Source: Gemmatimonadota bacterium (GTDB lineage: Bacteria > JAAXHH01). Taken from it: a stretch of 64,000 nt of DNA. Both the position numbers and the translations under genes were made by a program. Positions 26,227 to 35,431 of the stretch are shown here, piece after piece. Position 1 is the first letter of the stretch. Each line of letters opens with the position of its first letter. The stretch is taken from the NCBI GenBank assembly GCA_026705925.1, contig JAPOZT010000029.1, positions 1 through 64,000 on the forward strand, read 5' to 3'. The notes beneath the pieces are model-generated. The model did not search any database and was not told the DNA's origin. It saw only the letters and a list, made by a program, of their open reading frames with translations.

Positions 26227-27069
26227 TCAGCGCGTTTCCCGCACCCGGCTCAACACTTCGTACAGCATCACGCCCGCGGCCACGGCCAGGTTCAGGGAAT
26301 CGGCCCGGCCGGCCATGGGAATGCTTACCACGGTATCGCAGGCTTCTATTGCTTCTTTGGAGAGCCCGTGCTGCTCGCCTCCCAGGCACAGGAGGAGGGG
26401 TGGGGCGTAGGTCGCGGACCGGAAGTCGGCCGGCGCGGCGTCCGAAGTGCCGATCATCGGGATATTGATCTGGCGCTTCCACTGGATCAGTGCTTCGAGC
26501 GAGGAACGGACAATCTGCTGCGAAAAGACGGCGCCCATACTTCCGCGGACGGCTTCCGGATCGTAGGGATCCGTCGTGGCGCCCAGCAAGATGACGCCGG
26601 CCCCGCCTACCGCTTCACTCGTCCGCAGGATCGAACCCAGGTTGCCCGGGCTGCCCACGTCTTCGAGGACCACCCAGCCCAGAGTGGCGTCTGCGGCGGC
26701 ATCGTTTGGGGAAGAACCGCCGCCTTCCAGCCCCACCCTCGTGTCGTCCAGAGCGGTCCATCGCTGCCTGGCGACGACCCCGATGCCCGAAGGTCCGTCC
26801 TTTCCGGACAAGGTTCGAAAGACCTCGGCGCCGACCTCCAGGATTTCGACGCCCTCTTCCCTGGCACGGCGCACCGTGTCCCGTCCGAAATCGCTTCGAA
26901 GCAGATCCAGCGCGACGACGAGGGTTTCGACGTCCGCCCCGGTTTGCACCGCCTCGCCGACGAGCCGGATGCCTTCTGCGAAGAACAACCCGGTTTCCTG
27001 CCGCCGTTTGCGCTGTGAAAGCGCCCGGATCGCCTTGATCCGGGGATTCTGCAGGCTGGTAATGGCCAT
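26227..27069 (-). CDS. SpoU/TrmH-family RNA 2'-O-methyltransferase
   Basis: A 280-residue SPOUT methyltransferase acting on tRNA or 23S rRNA. The N-terminal substrate-binding domain starts ITSLQNPRIKAIRALSQRKRR, typical of RlmB/TsnR-like members. The three SpoU motifs are present: NLGSILRTSEAVG, LCLGGEQHGLS, and IPMAGRADSLNLAVAAGVMLYE, which together form the trefoil knot that binds SAM. Exact target unknown. The ATG at 27069 is used; a start 3 codons upstream is possible. Confidence 0.92.
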   Translation of the reverse strand: MAITSLQNPRIKAIRALSQRKRRQETGLFFAEGIRLVGEAVQTGADVETLVVALDLLRSDFGRDTVRRAREEGVEILEVGAEVFRTLSGKDGPSGIGVVARQRWTALDDTRVGLEGGGSSPNDAAADATLGWVVLEDVGSPGNLGSILRTSEAVGGAGVILLGATTDPYDPEAVRGSMGAVFSQQIVRSSLEALIQWKRQINIPMIGTSDAAPADFRSATYAPPLLLCLGGEQHGLSKEAIEACDTVVSIPMAGRADSLNLAVAAGVMLYEVLSRVRETR

Positions 27070-27133
27070 GATTGACAACCGTACAGGAGTACCTGGACAG
27101 CGTCAAGCCTATCTTCCAGGCCTCCAGACGCCG

Positions 27134-27217
27134 CGCGCCCGCGCCACGGCTCCGCACGCCCGGGCCACAACTTCACGCGCCCGCGACGTCGGCTCCACGC
27201 ACCCGTGCCGCGGACAA
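27134..27217. repeat. degenerate GC-rich tandem repeat of about 21-22 bp, four copies
   Basis: Four imperfect units with a CGCRCCCG core followed by a CTCC- or CTTC-like end lie between the SpoU gene and the DUF6785 permease gene. The copies differ at many positions. Confidence 0.5.
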
Positions 27218-27222
27218 TCACC

Positions 27223-27250
27223 TTGACACAGGCTTTCGACCGGCTATACC
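27223..27250 (+). promoter_or_regulatory. sigma70-type promoter for the second DUF6785 permease gene
   Basis: TTGACA at 27223-27228 and TATACC at 27245-27250 are separated by 16 bases, 74 bases before the ATG at 27324. It directly follows the GC-rich tandem repeat. Confidence 0.6.
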
Positions 27251-27323
27251 CTTTCCCTTCACCGGTCGTCCCCGATGACCGACTGCGAAACATCTGCTTT
27301 GCGCCGGCCCGAAAGGCTCCCCC

Positions 27324-29279
27324 ATGTCGGTCACTTCGCCGGAAGCAGCCCGGGAAGCCCATCGCGTATCTACGCCGAGGGAGATGGTCACGCCCCGTGC
27401 CGTGGCCGTCGGCATGGCCTGCTCGCTGATCCTGGGGGTCGCCGATCCCTACTCCAACATGATTATCCAGGGTTCGTACCTGGGCAGCAACTTCACGCCC
27501 ATCGGCGTGGTCTTCCTCTTCGCCGTCCTTGTCGGCATCGTCAACACGCTGCTGCGCACCTGGACCCCGGCCTACGCCCTTACGCAGGGCGAACTGGCCG
27601 TCGTCTACATCATGTCGCTCATCGCGTCGGCCATCCCTTCGTATGGACTGACCGAGGTCCTCCTCCCGGCCATGGCGTCCATGTACTACGCCACGCCGGA
27701 AAACCGCTGGGTCGAGACCATAACCCCCCACGTCGAGCCCTGGCTGCTGCCCCAGGATTCCGAGGCCGTCAGGTCGTTCTTCGAAGGCCTTCCCCGGGGC
27801 GGGGTCATCCCCTGGGGCGAGTGGGCCGGACCCCTCGCCGCCTGGCTCAGCTTCGTCCTGGTGCTGTACTTCGTGGTGTTCTGCATCACGGTCATCCTGC
27901 GCAAGCAGTGGGTGGAGCGGGAACGTCTGGTCTTCCCCCTGGTCAAGCTGCCGGCCGAGATGATCGATCCGGGCGAAGACGGCGCCCGTTCCCGCCTGGC
28001 GCCGTTCTTCCGAAACCGGATGATGTGGGCGGGTTTCGCCATACCCTTCCTGATCAACGCCTGGAACGCCGTACACAACTACATCTACTTTTTCCCCACC
28101 ATCTACTTCCAGGAGACGATCAGTCTCTTCGGCAACCAGCTGGTGCTGCCCATAAACCTGTCTTTCCCGCTGGTGGGTTTCGCCTATCTGCTCAGCCTCG
28201 AGATCTCCTTCAGCCTCTGGCTCTTCTTCCTCATCGGCCGGTTTCAGAACCTGGCGAACGCGAGCTTCGGCATCGACCTGGCGGGCAGTACGACGCTGCC
28301 CGGCGAGTACCAGATGTTCGGCGCCCTGCTGGTCCTCGCCCTCTTCAGTCTCTGGCTGGCCCGGTCCCATATCCGCGAGATCCTGGGCAAGGCGTTTCGC
28401 GGCGGAGCCACGCCGGACGATGCCAACGAACCCCTCTCCTACCGGTTCACCGTGATCGGCGGCGGACTGGGCGTACTGTTCCTGCTCGGATGGCTGTGGA
28501 TGATCGGCCTGTCCGCCTGGCTGGCCATCATACTGCTGATCCTCGTGCTGGCGGTCTACGTCGGTTTCGCGCGGATCGTGGCCGAAGGAGGCGTCCTCTT
28601 CGCGGAGACCTTCAATCCACAGGAATTCATGATCCACGGGTTCACCGGGCCCGTCCTCGGCGCGCGCAACCTGGTCGCCATCGGGCTGACCAAGTTCTGG
28701 TTCACCCACACCCGCACGCTCATCATGCCCTCCATGGCCAACGGCCTGAAACTGGCCGATACCGCGGGGCTCCGGAACCAGCGCTGGCTCACCGCGGCCA
28801 TCGGCCTGGCCATAATCTGCAGCCTGGCCAGTTCGATCTACACGGTCATGTACCTGGCCTACGAATACGGGGGCATCAATCTCAACTGGCAGTTCTTCGG
28901 GGAGCTCCAGCAAACCCGGTTCAACTACTACGCGACCACCATCACCGCCACGTCCGAACCCGCCGGCCGGTGGTTCTTCTTCGGACTGGGCGCCGCCATC
29001 ATGTGGGCGTTGATGTTCCTGCGGCAGAAGTTCATCTGGTGGCCCCTTCATTTCATCGGGTTTCCCGTGGGCGCCTCCGCACCGCTCCTCACCGCCTGGT
29101 TCTCCATATTCCTGGCCTGGATGGTCAAGGGACTCATCCTCAAGTTCGGCGGGATCGACATCTACCGCAAGATGCTGCCTTTCTTCCTGGGCCTGATCCT
29201 CGGCGAGTTCGTCAGTGCCGGATTATGGGTCATCATAGATGGTTTGACGGGGGTAACGGGCCATATCATATTCAACTGA
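27324..29279 (+). CDS. polytopic membrane protein, DUF6785/DUF6784 permease-like (second copy)
   Basis: A 651-residue inner-membrane protein, a diverged paralogue of the one at 8918 with the same length and layout. Shared landmarks are TPRAVAVGMA, YATPENRWVE, VILRKQWVERERLVFPLV and FIWWPLHFIGFPVGASAPL. At least twelve hydrophobic segments are visible. The sialidase gene begins 24 bases downstream, so this copy may import sugars or oligomers released by that enzyme; substrate unproven. A long antisense ORF through this gene is a composition artefact. Confidence 0.84.
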   Translation: MSVTSPEAAREAHRVSTPREMVTPRAVAVGMACSLILGVADPYSNMIIQGSYLGSNFTPIGVVFLFAVLVGIVNTLLRTWTPAYALTQGELAVVYIMSLIASAIPSYGLTEVLLPAMASMYYATPENRWVETITPHVEPWLLPQDSEAVRSFFEGLPRGGVIPWGEWAGPLAAWLSFVLVLYFVVFCITVILRKQWVERERLVFPLVKLPAEMIDPGEDGARSRLAPFFRNRMMWAGFAIPFLINAWNAVHNYIYFFPTIYFQETISLFGNQLVLPINLSFPLVGFAYLLSLEISFSLWLFFLIGRFQNLANASFGIDLAGSTTLPGEYQMFGALLVLALFSLWLARSHIREILGKAFRGGATPDDANEPLSYRFTVIGGGLGVLFLLGWLWMIGLSAWLAIILLILVLAVYVGFARIVAEGGVLFAETFNPQEFMIHGFTGPVLGARNLVAIGLTKFWFTHTRTLIMPSMANGLKLADTAGLRNQRWLTAAIGLAIICSLASSIYTVMYLAYEYGGINLNWQFFGELQQTRFNYYATTITATSEPAGRWFFFGLGAAIMWALMFLRQKFIWWPLHFIGFPVGASAPLLTAWFSIFLAWMVKGLILKFGGIDIYRKMLPFFLGLILGEFVSAGLWVIIDGLTGVTGHIIFN

Positions 29280-29303
29280 GTGCAAGAAGACCCGGAGCAA
29301 CGC

Positions 29304-30353
29304 ATGATCGGCACCTGTGAACAGGCTGTCCTGTGGACCAGCGGCACGGATGGATACGATACCTACCGCATTCCCGCGATCATCGTGACGACGCGGGGAA
29401 CGGTCCTCGCTTTCTGCGAAGGCCGGAGGAACAGCCGGAGCGATACGGGCGACATCGATATGCTGGTGAAGCGCAGTGCGGACGGCGGGCGCACCTGGTC
29501 GGACCAGAAGGTGGTCTGGGGGGACGCCGGGAACACCTGCGGCAATCCATGCCCGGTCGTCGACCGCGAGACCGGAACCGTCTGGCTACCGATGACCCAC
29601 AACCTGGGCATCGACCACGAACCCCGGATCATCGACGGAACGAGCGAGGGCACGCGGACCGTGTGGGTCACGGCGAGCGAGGACGACGGCCGCACGTGGC
29701 GCGAGCCGCGGGACATCACCGCCACCGCCAAGCGACCGGAATGGACCTGGTACGCCACCGGACCGGGCAACGGAATCCAGCTTTCGTCGGGCCGGCTTTT
29801 GATTCCCTGCGATCACATCGAGGCCGGCACGAAACGCTACTATTCCCATGTCGTCTACAGCGACGACCACGGGGAAACCTGGCGTCTGGGCGGTTCCACG
29901 CTGGTGGACCAGGTCAACGAATGCTGCGTCGTCGAGCTGGAGAACGGGGACGTGGTGCTCAACACGCGGAACTACGACCGGACCCAGCGCACCCGGCAGG
30001 TCACCGTCAGCGGCGACGGCGGGATGACCTGGCGGGACCAGCGCCACGACGAAACCCTGATCGAACCGATCTGCCAGGCAGCCCTCATCCGGTATCCCGA
30101 CAAGGGCGACCGGCTGCTGTTCTCGAACCCGGCCAGCCGGGAGGAGCGGAGCAACCTGACCGTGCGTCTCTCCGGCAACGGCGGCAGATCCTGGCTCCAC
30201 GAGCGGGTGCTGCATCCGGGACCGGCCGCCTATTCATCCCTGGCCGTGCTTCCGGACGGGACCGCCGCCTGCCTGTACGAGCGCGGGGAAGACCATTCCT
30301 ACGAGACGATCACGCTGGCCCGGTTCGACCTGGAGTGGATGATGGATGGTTGA
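29304..30353 (+). CDS. exo-alpha-sialidase family protein (GH33-like)
   Basis: A 349-residue propeller with five Asp boxes (SADGGRTW, SEDDGRTW, SDDHGETW, SGDGGMTW, SGNGGRSW). In contrast to the BNR protein at 13541 it keeps the catalytic-site signature of GH33: YRIPAI (Arg22), CEGRRNSRSD with the candidate acid Asp47, and AYSSLAVLPDG...LYERG, which supplies the Tyr/Glu pair near the C terminus. It has no signal peptide. The ATG at 29304 follows GGAG by 6 bases. Likely operon partner of the permease upstream. Confidence 0.87.
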   Translation: MIGTCEQAVLWTSGTDGYDTYRIPAIIVTTRGTVLAFCEGRRNSRSDTGDIDMLVKRSADGGRTWSDQKVVWGDAGNTCGNPCPVVDRETGTVWLPMTHNLGIDHEPRIIDGTSEGTRTVWVTASEDDGRTWREPRDITATAKRPEWTWYATGPGNGIQLSSGRLLIPCDHIEAGTKRYYSHVVYSDDHGETWRLGGSTLVDQVNECCVVELENGDVVLNTRNYDRTQRTRQVTVSGDGGMTWRDQRHDETLIEPICQAALIRYPDKGDRLLFSNPASREERSNLTVRLSGNGGRSWLHERVLHPGPAAYSSLAVLPDGTAACLYERGEDHSYETITLARFDLEWMMDG

Positions 30354-30499
30354 GGAGCGGGCGGGCGATGAACTAAAACAGCTAGCGGAAGTTGGTGATC
30401 ACCTGCGGTTGTTTAGGATGACTCGTTTAGCGTTTCGTACGGATGTAGGAGTGGCCTTGACTTTTTACCATGATGTAGACTTCAATCTGCTACCAACAT

Positions 30500-33400
30500 T
30501 CATGGGGATTGTTGAATCAGCACATCACGCTCTTTTGTTATTTCATCAATCACTGAATCTATTTCTTCGTAACATCTCCACGCTGATATCCGCAATACCT
30601 TCCAACCGAGATTGGAAAGAACTCGATCGCGAGTTACATCTTGTCTGCGTTGCCACCCTCGAACATCCAAATGATGATCACCGTCAACTTCTACATTGAG
30701 TTTTATTCCATTTTCCAATAGTGCAAAGTCCAACTCGTATCCTTCCACATTGAGCTTGGCATATGGTGAGAGATTTCGAAGCTGCATGGCTTCTAGCAAC
30801 AGTTCCTCCGATCTGCTGTCTGTGCGGAAACTGGCGATGAATCCGACGTCACCTTCTTTCTGGACTACTGTCTCGCGCAGAAATACCCGCAGAGAAGAAA
30901 GGGTTGGACTTCCTAACTCACCAATACACGGGTGCCCTATCACCATCAGCGCTCGCTTGGCGCGGCTAACGGCGACATTAAGTAAATTCCTCTCTTTTTC
31001 AATCCAACGGGTACCAGCCTTGGACATTCCGGGAGATAACACAGAAGATATCACAACCACATCACGCTCGTCTCCTTGTAGGCGGTGTGCCGTACCGCAT
31101 ACGAGATCGATTTCGTCTAAGGTGTCCATAGATATGTGTTTCTGAGTGATTTTCGTAATAAGATTTGCTTGCGCTACGAATGGCGTGACCACACCGACGT
31201 TCTTGTAGCCGGCACGTATAACTTCGAGGATCACTTTTACGGTCTGTTCAGCCTCGAATCTGTTCACCCAGCTTCCATCCTTAGGCCGCTCCGCTACACC
31301 TTCGACATCGATCCAAGTGATAGCTCGATGCCGTCCATCAAGATTAGAGACTTCTGTCAGAATTGTAAGTTCATCGTTATAAAAAACGGTATTGAACCAA
31401 CGGGCGATGTAGGGATGGCAGCGGTAATGTTCATTGAGGAGAGCTGGTTCTGATGGATTTGCAGCAAACTTAAACGCATGATAGGCCGAACCGTCTTTGT
31501 GATGGATTCCACGTTCCCGGAGCTCGTTGTTATCGAACTCTAATTGTGTGGCGATTTCCTGTAAATGACGATCACTCAATGGAATGATCGGACTAAGTTG
31601 ATTCGGATCTCCCACCAGTACTAGTCGTTTTGCACGATAAGCTAGAGGAAGCACAGCTGCAAGACTACACTGACTGGCTTCGTCAACGATAACAAGGTCG
31701 AATAGACCAGATTCCAGTTTGAAGTTTCTATGGGCTGAGAGGGCTGTACATGCCCACCCTCGTAAATAAGGAAGGGAATTCGCAATGGCCTTCTTGAATT
31801 GATCAACATTTGCAGGCATTGTACCGAACGCCGCTAGTCGGCCGGAACCCGATCGAATTCGTGCTGCAACATCCGCCTGGATAGTACTGAGGCTTGCTAC
31901 GTTCCATTTATTATCCGCGTCCCGAATACTCGCTACTGGATCGCCTACAGCAGATTCCAGCTGTTTGCATAAATCCAGCCCAACCTTCATTTGGTTGGCC
32001 AGCCATGCCATACGCTGGTCTTTCTCAGCCCAACGAACCAGATCATCCAGTGATGTAGTTTCGTTACACTCCACTCGCCGATATAGCCGTCGTATCCTGA
32101 GACGTCGAAACAACCAAGCCCTAATCAATCGTACGGCGCGTTGCTTGATCTCATTCGAACTGATAGACAGTTTGGGTGGATTCTCACTGCCCCAGATTGA
32201 CAACGACGCGCTTTTTTGTTTCAGTTCGAGTTCTTCCCTTTCCTCTACTACGCACAGCAGTTCCTCGTTTACTTTGTCGAGACGGGTCAGTTGAGCCTGC
32301 AACTTTGCACGCTGATCAGCTATGCGTTTCAGGTTTGCGCGTACCGTTGATTGGTTATTGCTATGTGAAGCTGCTCGTGACGAAGCAACGGCGATTCGGT
32401 CTGGTATCTGTTCACGCGTTTCACGATTACCAGTACGTACCAATAGGCCATTAAAAACGTCTTTTTCGGCTCGATCAACAGCGACATCAACGGCTGCATT
32501 GTTGGTTGAGGTCACCAAAACACTATCGTTGTCCAGCCACGCATTAGCGACGGCATTCACTACTAGTTGCGTTTTACCCGTTCCAGGTGGACCGGTCACG
32601 ATGGTCAGAGGCTCTTTGCGAAGCATCTCCAGAGTTTCCTCCTGAGACTGATTACAGATAAGCGGAGCTACAAGTGGCCCAGATGGTGCTCGACTGTTTA
32701 GGTTTGAAGCAATTCTATCGGAAAGGAGATGAGCCGCTGCAGTTGTAGACCAATCTTTACGCGCTTGCAATTCACGCAGTTCCTCGCGAAGGGTAGCCTG
32801 ATACTCACTGGACGTCTCGATCACAACCGAAACGGCAGTATTGTATACACCCTGTTTACGACTCACTGAAGTATCAAGCGAGAACGGATCGAGTCGTGAT
32901 ATGATATCCAATCCAAGCAAACCAGCCGTACGACCGGCTATGGAGACGAAGGCATCGGCATCGCCAAACGGTAGGCCATCACTTAAAAGTTCGAAGATGT
33001 CTTCCGCGACAGAGGGATCGAAGACATTGCTAGCCGTGATAGCTAAATTGTACTCCGGTTCGACAGTCGCGTGAAGTTCCCACTTTTTTTCTCCGTTCCT
33101 TTCAGGTTCGATGTTGACCTTAAAAAGAGGGGCGACCTTTGATGAATTATCCCGGTCAGTTAGGACTACTGTTGGCCAGCCGTAAATTACTGATTGTCCA
33201 TCCCGCTGTTGGCTACGGGCCAGGTAATCAACGAGAGATTCCGGTGCAGGAATAGCGTCACTCTGCCCAACCACAAGTTTCTCTTGTCCGCAGTGCATGA
33301 ACCAATGTGAGTTTTCCTTTACGTAAGGTACTAGTGATTTAGAAGCCTCCGCCTCGATACATCGTTGAGCATATAGACACAGTTGCCTCCACTTAGTATG

Positions 33401-33670
33401 TTGGTTATTGACATAAGCAGTCTCGGAGCGTTTGGCACCGACAAAATCGACTGAATTACCAACGTATCCTGAATCTCCCATTTCACTTTGGGATGATTCT
33501 CGGGAGTTGTTAACAGTACGAACACATTCCTCACACCAGACCTTTTTCGAGGAAGGCGACCAGTGTGCTTTTTGACCAGCTTTAATGGGTTTCGAACAGG
33601 AAAGACAACGTCCGTCATACTTCAATGAAATGAACCGAACATCGCTTGGGAGTTTCATCGATATTCTCAT
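30500..33670 (-). CDS. SF1 helicase with N-terminal zinc finger and C-terminal Vsr/DUF559-like nuclease domain
   Basis: A 1056-residue protein. N terminus: zinc finger CLSCSKPIKAGQK...VWCEEC (about residues 22-50). Middle: AAA_11/AAA_12-type superfamily 1 helicase with P-loop TGPPGTGKTQL near 360, a coiled-coil insertion, DLVIVDEASQCS near 660, LVGDPNQLSPI, HRLQGDERDVVVIS and NVAVSRAKRALMVIG. C terminus: a Vsr-like endonuclease fold with YELDFALL, LNVEVDGDHHL and GWKVLRISAW. Helicases with this tail occur in defence islands (for example Hhe-like proteins). The gene is alone, AT-richer than both neighbours, and convergent with the sialidase gene, all signs of insertion. The 147 bases on its 3' side hold nothing evident. 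A start 4 codons downstream is possible. Confidence 0.9.
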   Translation of the reverse strand: MRISMKLPSDVRFISLKYDGRCLSCSKPIKAGQKAHWSPSSKKVWCEECVRTVNNSRESSQSEMGDSGYVGNSVDFVGAKRSETAYVNNQHTKWRQLCLYAQRCIEAEASKSLVPYVKENSHWFMHCGQEKLVVGQSDAIPAPESLVDYLARSQQRDGQSVIYGWPTVVLTDRDNSSKVAPLFKVNIEPERNGEKKWELHATVEPEYNLAITASNVFDPSVAEDIFELLSDGLPFGDADAFVSIAGRTAGLLGLDIISRLDPFSLDTSVSRKQGVYNTAVSVVIETSSEYQATLREELRELQARKDWSTTAAAHLLSDRIASNLNSRAPSGPLVAPLICNQSQEETLEMLRKEPLTIVTGPPGTGKTQLVVNAVANAWLDNDSVLVTSTNNAAVDVAVDRAEKDVFNGLLVRTGNRETREQIPDRIAVASSRAASHSNNQSTVRANLKRIADQRAKLQAQLTRLDKVNEELLCVVEEREELELKQKSASLSIWGSENPPKLSISSNEIKQRAVRLIRAWLFRRLRIRRLYRRVECNETTSLDDLVRWAEKDQRMAWLANQMKVGLDLCKQLESAVGDPVASIRDADNKWNVASLSTIQADVAARIRSGSGRLAAFGTMPANVDQFKKAIANSLPYLRGWACTALSAHRNFKLESGLFDLVIVDEASQCSLAAVLPLAYRAKRLVLVGDPNQLSPIIPLSDRHLQEIATQLEFDNNELRERGIHHKDGSAYHAFKFAANPSEPALLNEHYRCHPYIARWFNTVFYNDELTILTEVSNLDGRHRAITWIDVEGVAERPKDGSWVNRFEAEQTVKVILEVIRAGYKNVGVVTPFVAQANLITKITQKHISMDTLDEIDLVCGTAHRLQGDERDVVVISSVLSPGMSKAGTRWIEKERNLLNVAVSRAKRALMVIGHPCIGELGSPTLSSLRVFLRETVVQKEGDVGFIASFRTDSRSEELLLEAMQLRNLSPYAKLNVEGYELDFALLENGIKLNVEVDGDHHLDVRGWQRRQDVTRDRVLSNLGWKVLRISAWRCYEEIDSVIDEITKERDVLIQQSP

Positions 33671-33882
33671 TGAGTGTGGTCAGTCAATTTGACGCTCAAA
33701 TGCAACCTCAAACTACACTGTTGAAAACATCAATACATCTTATGCTGAATTCACATTTTGCATTATACCTCTAACATTGCGCGCATCTGTGTGTTTTTGA
33801 TCTACGAAGAATATGTTTGCTGTTTCTCACTGTCTACACAAATTGCCATTACGTTGTTTGTAGTTCAAACCGGAGACCGTAC

Positions 33883-34773
33883 ATGAAGGGCATCATCCTC
33901 GCGGGCGGACACGGGTTGCGCCTCTACCCGCAGACCCTGGCCATATCCAAGCAGATCATCCCCATCTTCGACAAGCCGATGATCTACTACCCGCTGTCCG
34001 TCCTCATGATGGCGGGCATCCGGGACATCCTGGTCATCTCATCTCCCGAACACATCGACCTGTACCGGCGGCTCTTCGGTGACGGGAGCGCACTTGGGAT
34101 GCGTTTCGACTACGCCGTGCAACCCGCGCCGGAGGGGGTGGCGCAGGCCTTCCTGATCGGCGAGTCGTTCATCGGGAATGATCCCTGCGCGCTGATTTTC
34201 GGCGACAACTTCTTCTACGGAAGCAGCCTGCCGGAGCTGGTCGAACGGGCCGCGCTGCACAGGGACGGAGGACTCGTCTTCGCCTGCTACGTCAAGGAGC
34301 CCGAACGGTACGGAGTGGTCGAATTCGACGAGCGTCAACGGGCCGTCAACATCGAGGAGAAACCCCGCCATCCCCGGTCCAACTACGCCGTCACGGGCAT
34401 GTACTTCTACGACAACGAAGTCGTGTCCATCGCGAAGACGCTGCGCCCATCGGGGCGCGGCGAACTCGAGATCACCGACGTGAACAACATCTATCTGCGC
34501 AGGGGCATGCTGAAGGTAGAGCGTTTCGACGAAGGGATCGTCTGGATGGACACCGGTACGCCGGAAAGCCTGCTGGAGGCGAGCAATTTCGTCCAGGCCG
34601 TCGAGCACCGGCAGGGGCTGAAGATCGGATGCGTGGAGGAGATCGCCTACCGAAAGGACTTCATCGACCGGGACCAGGTGCTGAGGACCGGTAACCTGGT
34701 GAAAGACAACCCGTACTGCGAGTACCTGAGGCGGTTATGCGGTACGGACAGTCCTGGCGGTCCGGCCGAGTAG
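33883..34773 (+). CDS. rmlA: glucose-1-phosphate thymidylyltransferase
   Basis: A 296-residue nucleotidyltransferase that makes dTDP-glucose from dTTP and glucose 1-phosphate, the first step to dTDP-rhamnose. KGIILAGGHGLRLYPQT is the nucleotide-binding signature, followed by SKQIIPIFDKPMIYYPLSVL, IFGDNFFYG and WMDTGTPESLLEA, all RmlA landmarks. The usual G-x-G-T-R-L reads G-H-G-L-R-L, a mild variation. GGAG lies 8 bases before the ATG; a longer frame from 33817 has no support. The rest of the rml pathway is not in the window. Between this gene and the next is a pair of 12-base direct repeats (CGTCCCGAGCGG at 34798 and 34822). Confidence 0.92.
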   Translation: MKGIILAGGHGLRLYPQTLAISKQIIPIFDKPMIYYPLSVLMMAGIRDILVISSPEHIDLYRRLFGDGSALGMRFDYAVQPAPEGVAQAFLIGESFIGNDPCALIFGDNFFYGSSLPELVERAALHRDGGLVFACYVKEPERYGVVEFDERQRAVNIEEKPRHPRSNYAVTGMYFYDNEVVSIAKTLRPSGRGELEITDVNNIYLRRGMLKVERFDEGIVWMDTGTPESLLEASNFVQAVEHRQGLKIGCVEEIAYRKDFIDRDQVLRTGNLVKDNPYCEYLRRLCGTDSPGGPAE

Positions 34774-34838
34774 GGGGCCGGGCAGCCCGCGCCTGATCGT
34801 CCCGAGCGGTCCGCACCCGGCCGTCCCGAGCGGCCCGG

Positions 34839-35423
34839 CTACTCCGCCTGGACCGTCTGTCGCTTCAGCCGGACGCCGGTCAGTACCGCGCCGTCGAGCA
34901 GGGCGCTGCGCATCTCCGTCTCGTACATGTGGGCATGGGACAGGTTGGCGTTTCGCAGGTCCACTCCCGTCAGGTCCGCCTCGCCGAAGAGACACCAGGT
35001 CATATCCGCGCCGTCGAAACACGTGGCCGCGGCGAAGGGATCGTCGGACTGGAACCTGGGCACGCCGATCCGGGCCGCGCGCAGGTCCGCCTTCCTGAAA
35101 CTGGCACCCGACGCGGTCGCGCCGTTGAGAAACGCGCCGACCATGTGGGCGCCGTCGAACCGGGCTCCCACGATGTGGGCGCCGATCAGCACCGCCCTTT
35201 CGAGCTTAGCGCCCGATAGATCCGCGCCGTTCATCTTCGCGTCGCGGAACTCCGACTCGGTCAGATCGGCGTTGGTGAAATCGGTTCCTTCGAGGTTGGC
35301 GTCCCTGAAATCGACGCGGGGCAGAATGGCCTCGGACAGATCCAGGCCGCCCAGGTCAACGCCCGTGAGGTCGCCCGTGTCCGCCGCCCGGGCCAGCGCC
35401 TGTTCCCTGTTCAGTTTCTCCAT
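34839..35423 (-). CDS. pentapeptide-repeat protein
   Basis: 194 residues built from A(D/N)LxX-type pentapeptides (for example LTGVDLGGLDLSEA, ANLEGTDFTNADLTESEF, ADLTGVDLRNANLSHAHM), expected to form a right-handed beta-helix. An approximately 20-residue non-repeat stretch near GVPRFQSDDPFAAAT interrupts it. Such proteins can mimic DNA or act as scaffolds; function here is unknown. The ATG at 35423 follows GAGGAG by 4 bases and lies 8 bases after the FAH stop, so it belongs to the four-gene minus-strand set. Confidence 0.85.
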   Translation of the reverse strand: MEKLNREQALARAADTGDLTGVDLGGLDLSEAILPRVDFRDANLEGTDFTNADLTESEFRDAKMNGADLSGAKLERAVLIGAHIVGARFDGAHMVGAFLNGATASGASFRKADLRAARIGVPRFQSDDPFAAATCFDGADMTWCLFGEADLTGVDLRNANLSHAHMYETEMRSALLDGAVLTGVRLKRQTVQAE

Positions 35424-35431
35424 GATCTCCT

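Noticed and set aside
26607..29051. 814-codon minus-strand ORF opposite the second DUF6785 permease
   Set aside because: Its product is Gln/Asp/Gly/His-rich with no domain; it is the antisense shadow of a GC-rich membrane-protein gene and overlaps the real SpoU gene.
30346..30699. 117-codon plus-strand ORF after the sialidase gene
   Set aside because: Overlaps the conserved nuclease tail of the helicase gene and has no family or SD.
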